Assembly: GCA_035508495.1 (NCBI GenBank)
Contig: DATJMX010000003.1
Span: 1 to 40,149, forward strand
Length of the DNA: 40,149 nucleotides
Direction of reading: 5' to 3'
DNA from: Candidatus Binataceae bacterium
GTDB taxonomy: Bacteria > Desulfobacterota > Binatia > Binatales > Binataceae
In this document: positions 16,861-23,636 of the stretch, in pieces
Layout of the letters: the number at the start of each line of letters is the position of its first letter
Numbering within the stretch: the stretch's first letter is position 1
Made by a program: the position numbers and the translations under genes
The notes under the pieces: model-generated
Databases searched by the model: none
Told to the model about the DNA's origin: nothing
Seen by the model: the letters and a program-made list of their open reading frames with translations, nothing else

Positions 16861-17491
16861 GCGACTGTCTCCCCTGCAGGGCCGCGTCGATCAGGCGATC
16901 GGAGTTGATATGCATGATCGCGTTGATGTTCTCGATGCGGACCGAGAAGTAGTTGAAGAAAATAACCGCGATGATCGCGACGGCGAGTCCAAGTGCCGTC
17001 GAAATGAGCGCTTCAGAAATACCGGCCGCGACGACCGAGAAACCGCCGGTGCCCATGATGGCCATCGACTGGAAGGCCACGAGAATACCGACGACCGTGC
17101 CGAACAGCCCGATGAACGGGGCCGAGGAGCCTGCGGTCGCGAGCACCCAGACATAGCGCTTGAGCTCGATACCTTCCTGGTAACGGCGCTCATCGTCGAG
17201 CTGGAGCAACTGGTCGCGATCGAGGGTCTGTGAGGCCGCGATCAACGTGTGATAGATACGCTCGGCTGCGTTGGAACGGGCCTGCGTCGCCTGCAGTGCT
17301 TCGTTGAATTTGCCCTGCCGAAGCTGCGGGATGAGTGCATCCGCCAGCTTGGCCGCCCTGGGCGCTACGCCCCACAGTTGCCATACGCGCTCAAAAATGA
17401 TCGCCAGGCAAATGACGGAGATGAACAGCAAGGGGTAGGTGGCATAGTAGCCCTGCTGGATCATTCCCAGAATACTGAATTGACTCTGCAT
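16850..17491 (-). CDS. MotA/TolQ/ExbB-family proton-channel protein
   Basis: 213 residues with three hydrophobic segments: 'YYATYPLLFISVICLAIIFE' near the N-terminus and two long helices after residue 115. 'LATAGSSAPFIGLFGTVVGI' is the signature of the family, and 'GISEALISTALGLAVAIIAV' lines the channel. In the family, five such subunits surround ExbD/TolR and conduct protons to power a periplasmic or outer-membrane process. Ribosome site: GAGAGGA about seven bases before ATG 17491. It is the first gene of the minus-strand operon. It could be TolQ or ExbB by sequence, but the absence of tolA, tolB and pal next to it argues against a standard Tol system. Confidence 0.95.
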   Translation of the reverse strand: MQSQFSILGMIQQGYYATYPLLFISVICLAIIFERVWQLWGVAPRAAKLADALIPQLRQGKFNEALQATQARSNAAERIYHTLIAASQTLDRDQLLQLDDERRYQEGIELKRYVWVLATAGSSAPFIGLFGTVVGILVAFQSMAIMGTGGFSVVAAGISEALISTALGLAVAIIAVIFFNYFSVRIENINAIMHINSDRLIDAALQGRQSRGN

Positions 17492-17660
17492 CTCTTATCC
17501 TCTCAACTGTGAATAGATTTGAGCGGCGCATATTGGTCCCGCTCGACCGTTGTAACTGCCCCAAAGCCTCTGCGGTTCTCTAAACCGGCTGTAACCAAAC
17601 TTCGAGCCCCACCAGCCGGCCAAGACCTAGCGGTCTTAGAGATGGCGCGGAAAGTTTGAA

Positions 17661-17686
17661 TGCAATAGTCCCGGGGCATTTGTCAA
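17661..17686 (-). promoter_or_regulatory. candidate promoter of the ExbB operon
   Basis: On the minus strand a perfect TTGACA (17686-17681) is followed by a weak -10-like TGCATT at a 16-base spacing. It would give a leader of about 170 bases before ExbB. The -10 match is poor, so this is tentative. Confidence 0.28.
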
Positions 17687-17892
17687 GAGCCCGTAACCTG
17701 AGCCCGGCGAAACATCTGTAATCTTTGCAAAAGTCGCAGCCTGAGCGCGAGTTCCCATGACGCGCCCGGCGGGGTAATCTTATGGACTTGCTTGGTGACC
17801 TTGGGCGAAATTCCAATCGGGCAGGCAGAGAGTTGGGCCGCGATTGTCATCCCCTACGGCATTCCCAGGCCGATTCGAGCTCCGTCACCAGC

Positions 17893-17921
17893 TTGACTTC
17901 TTGGTCCCTCAATTCTATCAA
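17893..17921 (+). promoter_or_regulatory. candidate sigma70-type promoter of the lipoprotein gene
   Basis: TTGACT (17893-17898) and TATCAA (17916-17921) are separated by 17 bases, a good sigma70-like arrangement. The expected start near 17928 leaves a leader of about 65 bases before ATG 17995. Confidence 0.38.
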
Positions 17922-17994
17922 GAACTGGACCGCTCCGCGGTCGTTCTTTTTCCAGAGCATTGCAACTTTGAGAAATTTGTCCCTGCAATTAATT

Positions 17995-18579
17995 ATGACG
18001 GTGCGCCGAGCACTAATCTTCATCCCACGCGTGAGCGTAGCCGCGCTCGTCGCAATTCTCCTGATCGCCGTCGGATGCAAGCCGAAGCCGGCGCCGATTT
18101 CCTACGAGCCTCCCCCCGAGCAGCATCATCCCGACGCCGAGGAGACGAGCAAGGCCATCCCGTCTGATCTCTTCCCCGATATGCCGATGTATCCGGGGAT
18201 CAAGGTCGAGCACGTTCGCAAGCCCAAGGGTGCGATGCGCGAGATCGTCTTCTCCTCCGACGGCCAGATGCAGCCGATGGCGGCCTACTACAAGGAAGAG
18301 CTCAAGAAGCACGGCTACAGCATCACGTCGTCGCTCATCATGCCCGCGCGTAAGACCTGGTCGTGCGATTTCAGCAAGGAGGGGCGCCCCGCCAGCGTCA
18401 TGATTTATCCTGACGACAAGAACAAATCGCTCATGACCGTGGATTTGATCTACGAGATACCGAGCAAGACCGAGGAGGCCTTGCGCGAGCCCAAAGAGGA
18501 TTTTGACGTGGTTGGACCGGGCGAGGTTGCCCAGCAGGCGCCGACTCCGAATGCAACTAATAAATCGAAGGAAAACTGA
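17995..18579 (+). CDS. predicted lipoprotein, unknown function
   Basis: 194 residues from ATG 17995. The basic start and hydrophobic stretch 'VAALVAILLIAVGC' form a lipoprotein signal, with Cys28 as the lipidated residue. A Pro-rich spacer (KPKPAPISYEPPPEQ) precedes a domain with 'DMPMYPGIKVEHVRKPKGA', 'MAAYYKEELKKHGYSI' and 'KTWSCDFSKEGRPASVMIYPD'. These recall small alpha/beta domains that pair a peptide bulge with a 'YY..L...GW' helix, as in DUF4292- or sporulation-type lipoproteins, but I cannot name the family. No Shine-Dalgarno is evident. The SDR starts 12 bp later and may be co-transcribed. Confidence 0.82.
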   Translation: MTVRRALIFIPRVSVAALVAILLIAVGCKPKPAPISYEPPPEQHHPDAEETSKAIPSDLFPDMPMYPGIKVEHVRKPKGAMREIVFSSDGQMQPMAAYYKEELKKHGYSITSSLIMPARKTWSCDFSKEGRPASVMIYPDDKNKSLMTVDLIYEIPSKTEEALREPKEDFDVVGPGEVAQQAPTPNATNKSKEN

Positions 18580-18591
18580 AGAGGAACTAAC

Positions 18592-19527
18592 ATGGCACTA
18601 TTGGACGGAAAAGTTGCGGTAATCACCGGCGCCGGGCGCGGTATCGGCCGCGAAGAAGCCCTGCTGCTCGCCAAACACGGAGCCAAGGTCGTCATCAACG
18701 ATCTCGGCGGTCACTTCGACGGCACCGGCCAGTCGCGTTCGCCAGCCGAGGACGTGGTCAAGGAGATCCGCTCCGCAGGCGGAGAGGCCGTCGCCAACTT
18801 CGAGAGCGTTACCGATTTCAAGTCGGCCAAGCGCATCATCGATTGCGCGATCGACAACTTCGGCAAGCTGAACATCGTCGTTAACAACGCCGGTATCCTG
18901 CGCGATCGCATGATCTTCAACATGAGCGAAGAGGATTGGGACGCCGTCGTCGCCGTGCACCTGAAGGGCACCTTCAACGTCGCTCGCCACGCCACGTCGT
19001 ACTGGCGCGAGCAGCATAAGGCCGGCAATGTACTCAACGGCCGCCTCATCAACACCAGCTCGGATTCGGGCATCCTGGGCAACGCGGGCCAGAGCAACTA
19101 CGGCGCGGCCAAGGCCGCAGTCGCCGCGATGGCGATCATCGTCGACCGCGAGATGAGCCGCTACGGCGTCACCGCCAACGCAATCGCGCCTGTCGCGCGA
19201 ACCCGCCTGACAGTCGACGCGACCCCGCAGACCGCGGCCGGAATGGGCACCGCCAAGGCCGGCGAGTGGGATCCGTTCTCACCGGCGCACGTCGCCCCGC
19301 TTATCGCGTGGCTGTCGAGCGACGACGCCAAGGATGTCCATGGCGAAGTCTTCCGCGTCGGCATGGGAACCGTCTTCCTGATGAAGGGATGGCATACCGC
19401 GGCCAAGGTCACCAAGAAGGGCTCGATGTGGGAGCCGGCCGAGCTCGGTGCCAAGCTCAAGGAAGAGCTCGGCAAGGGCGCGACCAAGAAGGAGAGCATG
19501 GGCGAAGTGATGAGCGGCGGAGTCTGA
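18592..19527 (+). CDS. SDR of the multifunctional-enzyme-2 (3-hydroxyacyl-CoA dehydrogenase-like) type
   Basis: A 311-residue SDR, longer than classical ones. The cofactor motif is TGAGRGIG and the acidic 'VVINDLGG' favours NAD(H). NNAG is in 'NIVVNNAGILRDRMIFNMSEEDWD', and the active site is 'SNYGAAKAA' with upstream Ser (NTSSDSG). 'DLGG.....G....A..VV.EI...GGEAV.N' and 'GILRDRMIFNMSEEDWD' are typical of the dehydrogenase domain of peroxisomal MFE-2/17-beta-HSD4 and its bacterial relatives. These oxidise 3-hydroxyacyl-CoA or steroid substrates. A charged, Lys-rich C-terminal extension (about 280-311) follows. GAGGAAC lies just upstream of the ATG. Confidence 0.92.
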   Translation: MALLDGKVAVITGAGRGIGREEALLLAKHGAKVVINDLGGHFDGTGQSRSPAEDVVKEIRSAGGEAVANFESVTDFKSAKRIIDCAIDNFGKLNIVVNNAGILRDRMIFNMSEEDWDAVVAVHLKGTFNVARHATSYWREQHKAGNVLNGRLINTSSDSGILGNAGQSNYGAAKAAVAAMAIIVDREMSRYGVTANAIAPVARTRLTVDATPQTAAGMGTAKAGEWDPFSPAHVAPLIAWLSSDDAKDVHGEVFRVGMGTVFLMKGWHTAAKVTKKGSMWEPAELGAKLKEELGKGATKKESMGEVMSGGV

Positions 19528-19539
19528 GCGGAGTCTGAT

Positions 19540-20067
19540 TTGTCCGAGCATCAAGCGAAACCGAAAGGCGCGGCTCCTCGCGAGCCGCGCTTTCGTTCCG
19601 TCCTTTTCATCTGCGCGGCCAACACCGCGCGCAGCGTGATGGCCGAGCACATCCTGCGCCGCGAGCTGCGCAAGCACGGCATCGAAGAGCATCACGTGAC
19701 GATCAAGTCCGCCGGCATCGCGCCCTACGCGCGCGACGGCGCACTCGTCTCGCTGGACACAAAGATGGCGCTGCGCGAGGACGGTATCCACCTCGACGAC
19801 GAGGCGACCTCGACCGACTTGAAGCGCCATCCCGAGATGCTCGACGAGGCCGAGCTCGTGATCGCGATGACCGATCAGCAGGCCAAAGACCTCCTCGTGC
19901 GCTTCACCGTGTCGCATCCTGAGCGGGTGCATACGCTGCGATCCTTCGCGGGCGAGAAGGGCGATATCGACGACCCCTACGAAAAAGGCGACGTGGTTTT
20001 TTCCGAGTGCCGCGAAGAAATCAAGCGGCTGATCCCGGAGCTGATCGAACGAATTTTCGTGGAGTAG
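19540..20067 (+). CDS. low-molecular-weight protein tyrosine phosphatase family protein
   Basis: 175 residues, probably starting at TTG 19540, preceded by GCGGAG. The phosphate loop CAANTARS (Cys25 to Arg31) follows strand 1 'SVLFICAAN', and the general acid lies in 'DIDDPYEKG' (Asp145-Pro-Tyr). These are the two hallmarks of the LMW-PTP/arsenate-reductase fold. The second Cys of the eukaryotic CxGNxCRS loop is Ala here. A polar 18-residue N-terminal extension precedes the core. Roles in the family include tyrosine dephosphorylation, protein-arginine dephosphorylation and arsenate reduction. The DPY acid and the lack of an ars neighbourhood favour a phosphatase. It ends 5 bp before the CoA-binding gene, with which it is probably co-transcribed. 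Confidence 0.9.
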   Translation: MSEHQAKPKGAAPREPRFRSVLFICAANTARSVMAEHILRRELRKHGIEEHHVTIKSAGIAPYARDGALVSLDTKMALREDGIHLDDEATSTDLKRHPEMLDEAELVIAMTDQQAKDLLVRFTVSHPERVHTLRSFAGEKGDIDDPYEKGDVVFSECREEIKRLIPELIERIFVE

Positions 20068-20072
20068 GCGCG

Positions 20073-20501
20073 ATGGAATTTGAAAATCCCCCGGACGCAG
20101 AAATTCGCGCGATCCTGTCGCATCCCACGACCGTCGCGGTCATCGGATGCTCCGACAATCCCGCACGCGACAGCCTGAAGATCGCCAAGCTCCTGAAATC
20201 CCACGGCTTCCGCGTGATCCCGGTAAATCCCCAACTCGCCCCCGATGCGCTCAAGCGCGACCTGGGCGAGCGATGTTATCGCGATCTCGCCTCGATTCCC
20301 GACGCAATCGAAATGGTCGACGTATTCCGCAGATCAGAATTCGTCCCCGAAGTAGTCGAGCAAGCGATCAAGAAAGGCGCCAAAACCCTCTGGTGCCAGC
20401 TCGGCGTAATCCACCTCGAAGCCTCCCGTAAAGCTCAGAAAGCCGGCCTGAAAGTGATAGTGGACCGCTGCCCAGCAATAGAATACGCCCGCCTCTTCTA
20501 G
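20073..20501 (+). CDS. CoA-binding domain protein, YccU family
   Basis: 142 residues from ATG 20073; GGAG is eight bases upstream and overlaps the end of the phosphatase gene. The whole protein is one CoA-binding Rossmann domain. 'VAVIGCSDNPARDSLKIAKLL' holds the nucleotide loop, then come 'GFRVIPVNPQ', 'LASIPDAIEMVDVFRRSEFVPEVVEQAI' and 'LWCQLGVIHLEASRKAQKAGLKVIVDRCPAIE'. This is the stand-alone YccU type, related to the N-terminal part of acyl-CoA synthetase (NDP-forming) but without the ligase part. Members bind CoA; their physiological role is unclear. Confidence 0.92.
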   Translation: MEFENPPDAEIRAILSHPTTVAVIGCSDNPARDSLKIAKLLKSHGFRVIPVNPQLAPDALKRDLGERCYRDLASIPDAIEMVDVFRRSEFVPEVVEQAIKKGAKTLWCQLGVIHLEASRKAQKAGLKVIVDRCPAIEYARLF

Positions 20502-20542
20502 TCAGCCCGCAACAACAATCAGTCATCTCTATTTCTAAGAGC

Positions 20543-20578
20543 CTTCCCTGACCGGGAGAGGGATCAAAAAACTGATCC
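20543..20578. repeat. degenerate copy of the GGGAGAGGG palindromic repeat
   Basis: CTTCCCTGACCGGGAGAGGG at 20543-20562 matches the core of the perfect palindrome at 31705-31728 with a damaged left arm. It is directly followed by GGATC (20561-20565) pairing with GATCC (20574-20578) around an A-rich loop. It lies between two convergent gene ends and could help end transcription. Confidence 0.5.
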
Positions 20579-20584
20579 GAATCT

Positions 20585-21466
20585 TTACAGTTTCGACGCC
20601 GGGACGATCCACTTCTCGGCGATGCGCTCGACCCAGTCAGCGGTCTCGGATTCATTCTCGGGCGGATTCGTCACGATCACGATCTCATCGACACCCGCGT
20701 CGCGGTAGCGCTTCAGATCGTCGATCGTCACGCGCTTGCGGAACGGACTCACCGCGATTTCGACTTCCTTGGAATCGCGGCCCTTCTCGCGCATCAGCGA
20801 ATGCAGCTTCTGGATCTTCTCGCGCGCTTCATCGGGATCCAGGTTGAACGCATGCCATCCCGTGCCGTGCTCCGCGACGCGCCGCATCGCGGGCGCGCTC
20901 TCGCCACCGAACCACACCTGGAGCCGCCCGCCCTGCGCGGGCTTTGGATACGAGCGCGCGCGCTCAAGGTTCACGAACTCGCCGTGGAATGTCGTGACGT
21001 CCTCGCTCCACAGCTTGCGCATCACCTTCAGATATTCGACCGTGCGGTGCGCGCGCCGCTCGAACGGAATTCCCAGCGCGGCGAATTCTTCCGCTGACCA
21101 TCCGATACCGACGCCGAAGATGAAACGCCCGCCGCAGAGCTTGTCGAGCGTCGCGATCTCTTTGGCCAGCACGATCGGATTGTGCTCCGGCAGAAGGCAG
21201 ATTCCCGTCGCGAGGCGGATACGATTCGTAATCGCTCCCGCATAAGTCAACGTGATAAACGGGTCGAGCCAGTCCGAGCCGCCCGGCACGCCGAAATCGC
21301 CGCTCTCCGAGTACGGATACTTCGAATCGACGTGATCGAAGAGCACCACATGCTCTCCCACCCACAGCGTCGAAAATCCCGTGCGCTCCGCCGTCTCGGC
21401 GATCCTCCGCACCGTCAGCGGCCGCGCGCCGACGCCGATACCCATCGCGAAAAGTCCGATCTTCAT
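20585..21466 (-). CDS. LLM-class (luciferase-like) flavin/F420-dependent oxidoreductase
   Basis: 293 residues of the bacterial-luciferase-like TIM-barrel superfamily. The N-terminus 'MKIGLFAMGIG', 'AERTGFSTLWVGEHVV', 'LATGICLLPEHNPIVLAKEIATLDKLCGGRFIFGVGIGW' and 'EEFAALGIPFERRAHRTVEYL' are family hallmarks. 'VWFGGESAPAMRRVAEHGTGWHAF' forms the later barrel strands. The sequence is typical of F420-dependent LLM oxidoreductases common in actinobacteria and several uncultured soil phyla, but FMN dependence cannot be ruled out. The substrate is unknown. It starts 16 bp after the stop of the methyltransferase-like gene upstream on the same strand. Confidence 0.92.
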   Translation of the reverse strand: MKIGLFAMGIGVGARPLTVRRIAETAERTGFSTLWVGEHVVLFDHVDSKYPYSESGDFGVPGGSDWLDPFITLTYAGAITNRIRLATGICLLPEHNPIVLAKEIATLDKLCGGRFIFGVGIGWSAEEFAALGIPFERRAHRTVEYLKVMRKLWSEDVTTFHGEFVNLERARSYPKPAQGGRLQVWFGGESAPAMRRVAEHGTGWHAFNLDPDEAREKIQKLHSLMREKGRDSKEVEIAVSPFRKRVTIDDLKRYRDAGVDEIVIVTNPPENESETADWVERIAEKWIVPASKL

Positions 21467-21482
21467 GGCGCTACTCTGCCCC

Positions 21483-22304
21483 TCAGCTCGCCGGTTTCAC
21501 AAACTTGAGCATGAAGCGATCGGTCTGCCCGCGCTTCTTGAAGACGATCCAGGTGCGATCGTCTTCCGGATGCCTGAGCGCGCTCGATGCGGCGGCAAGC
21601 TTGAATCCCGCCTTTTCGATCTGCTGAATCTCGAAATTCTCGTCGATACGATGCAGGGTCGCCGCGTCGCGATCGCCAGAACCGTTGGCCGCGCTGTGAT
21701 CGACGACGCAATAGAAACCGCCGGGCTTGAGCGCCTTAAACACCTGCGCGTTCACGTTGTCAGGCGACAGATGATGCCCGACCAGGTCGTGATAGTTCTC
21801 ATGAATGATAACCGCGTCGAGCGATCCCGGCGGCACGGGCAGCATGTCGCTCGCGTTGAACGGCTTGCTAACCGCAACGACGTTGCTCATCGCGGGCTCC
21901 TTCATGCGCGCATCGTAGGCCGCCTTCACTTTCGCGAACTGCGGTGGAAAAGGTCCGTTCTGCGAATAGACCTTTCCGGTGGGACCGACGACGCGCGAGA
22001 GCAGCTCGGTCGTATATCCGCCGCCAGCGAAAATATCCGCCACCTGCATCCCCGGCTTGATGCCGAAGAAGGTCAGAATCTGCGCCGGCTGGCGGCCCGC
22101 ATCGAGCGCGCGATCAGCGGCGGGACGACCGGGAGAATTGACCGCGTCGCTGACATACTTGGGAATCTGATTCGCAGGCACCGGAGCCGTTTCAGCCACC
22201 CCGCCCGGCGGCGAATTCTGCGCCCGCGCCGCAGCCGACATCCACAGTAGAGCAAAGACACCAACGCAAATCGGAACCAGGCGCTGGAAAGATCGAGGCA
22301 TCAT
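21483..22304 (-). CDS. exported methyltransferase-fold protein (COG4798-like)
   Basis: 273 residues with a signal peptide (basic start, 'LVPICVGVFALLWMSAAARA', cleavage before QNSPP) and a methyltransferase-type Rossmann domain. Landmarks are 'RPAADRALDAGRQPAQIL' then 'FFGIKPGMQVADIFAGGGYTTELLSRVVGPTGKVYSQN' (motif I region), 'DAVIIHENYHDL' and 'LKPGGFYCVVDHSA'. This matches the predicted methyltransferases of COG4798, several of which are exported. Since S-adenosylmethionine is cytoplasmic, a periplasmic methyltransferase is puzzling, and the fold may have another use there. GAAAGGG lies about six bases upstream of ATG 22304. Confidence 0.85.
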   Translation of the reverse strand: MMPRSFQRLVPICVGVFALLWMSAAARAQNSPPGGVAETAPVPANQIPKYVSDAVNSPGRPAADRALDAGRQPAQILTFFGIKPGMQVADIFAGGGYTTELLSRVVGPTGKVYSQNGPFPPQFAKVKAAYDARMKEPAMSNVVAVSKPFNASDMLPVPPGSLDAVIIHENYHDLVGHHLSPDNVNAQVFKALKPGGFYCVVDHSAANGSGDRDAATLHRIDENFEIQQIEKAGFKLAAASSALRHPEDDRTWIVFKKRGQTDRFMLKFVKPAS

Positions 22305-22322
22305 GTTTTTCCCTTTCTCGTT

Positions 22323-23540
22323 CTAAGTTACTGTCCACCCGAAAGCGAAGATAACCACAAAGAAACAAAGGCCACCTAGCGCGTAATGCCAGATCACATT
22401 CGAATAGGCGAACCCGGGCGGCGGCGCCTTTTCCTGGAGCACGTATTTCCATTGGCCGAACCGCACTGCCGTGAGGATCACCGGCGACGCGAGCTCCTCG
22501 ACCATCGGCATCTGCTGAGCCGCCGCCATCGGGACCGCATCTGCCAGTTCCCGCGCTGCTGTACGCGCGCCGCGCTGATTGCCCTCCATCATCTATGAGG
22601 CCGACAGGAAATCGATGTTGTGCGGATAGTACATCAATGCGTAGTCGTTCTTGTCGCCGCGCTCGCGCATGTATGCGCGATCGACGCGGATCGCATGCAC
22701 GTTCGCCCTGGCCGCATCGTTGTAGCGCCCGACGCGAAAATAGATGTGTGACGGCATGTGCACGAGATGGCCGGCACCCCGCGCGAGTTTCGGCAGCCGC
22801 TGCGCCTCGGGCAGCGCGCGCCCGGGATTCTTCGACGCCTCAACGGCGTGGATATAGTAATGATTCGCGCCCGTGTGATTCGGATGCTTTGCAATCGTCG
22901 CCTCGAGCGTCGCGACGATTTCCTCGGTGCCCCCGACCGGCTGGCCGTCGCTGGTCCACAACGCCCACGGATGCAGGTCCATGAGCGACTCAGCGAACAT
23001 CGTGTTGGCATCGGCGTCGTCAGGATAGCGATGCGCGAGCTGCCGCATCGCGTCGGCATATGCCCTTGCATGCGCGTCATCGACGAGCCCGTCCGCGGGG
23101 TAGCGTTTGGCGAGTGCGTCGATAAAGCCGCGCTCGGCTTGGGTCGCACTCGATTCGAGCGATTGCGCTTTGGCGATCGCGGCGAATGCCATCTTGCCGT
23201 GCCCGGCGTCGGCAGGCGCGTTGTAATTCGGCCCGAGCGCCAGCGCGATTCCCCTATATGCCATCGCGAGATTCGGATCGCGCCGCGCAGCTTCACGGAA
23301 CGAGCCCAGCGCCTCGGGCCGGTTGAATGCATATATGAATGAGATGCCTTGGTCGAAAACCCGCTGCGCGTAAAGCGCATCGGTGCTGACTTTGTGATGG
23401 ATATCGCCGAGACCGTCGAACAGCGGCTCTTGCTCGCTGACCGGGCCCATGAAGTCGTCCGGCGCGGCGCTCTCGGCCAGCGCAGCCGAAGCGCCCAGCA
23501 CCACGAGCATGCAGATGAAGATCAGGACTCGGAGTTTCAT
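22323..23540 (-). pseudogene. exported TPR-repeat protein gene with in-frame amber stop and lost 3' end
   Basis: The first 315 codons (ATG 23540 to TAG 22595-22593) encode a signal peptide (MKLRVLIFICMLVVLGASAALA) and a TPR-like helical protein. The latter includes 'AMAYRGIALALGPNYN', 'HTGANHYYIHAVEAS' and 'HMPSHIYFRVGRYNDA'. Right after the TAG, in the same frame, the sequence continues with typical family text: 'MMEGNQRGARTAARELADAV', 'MPMVEELASPVILTAVRFGQW' and 'APPPGFAYSNVIWHYALG'. The normal protein would carry on past this point. Here it breaks into 'GLCFFVVIFAFGWTVT' and stops, and that part is encoded by an intergenic-repeat-like sequence (22351-22374). So the gene has one nonsense change and has lost its tail. 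The first 315 codons may still be made. Confidence 0.8.
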
Positions 23541-23636
23541 CGCGCCGCACTCCAACGCGAGAGTCGTACCACGCCGGCACCAGCCAGCAAAGTTAGTTTC
23601 TGACGGCATGGACTTGCCGCTCGGCATCGGTGCAAG

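Larger units (their letters stand above)
17492..17994. other. 500-bp divergent intergenic region
   Basis: This lies between the ExbB gene (minus) and a lipoprotein gene (plus). No reading frame here looks coding. The frames starting at 17580 and 17782 have compositions unlike the neighbouring proteins. The region is less GC-rich than the genes and holds candidate promoters for both directions, listed separately. Confidence 0.6.

Noticed and set aside
17782..17994. Extended start of the lipoprotein gene
   Set aside because: The extra residues would hide the lipoprotein signal and have no protein-like pattern; a promoter candidate lies within.
22593..22595. Amber codon reassignment or readthrough in the TPR gene
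   Set aside because: TAG ends other intact genes here (rpsB, tsf, uppS), and the TPR tail is also truncated, so decay explains it better.
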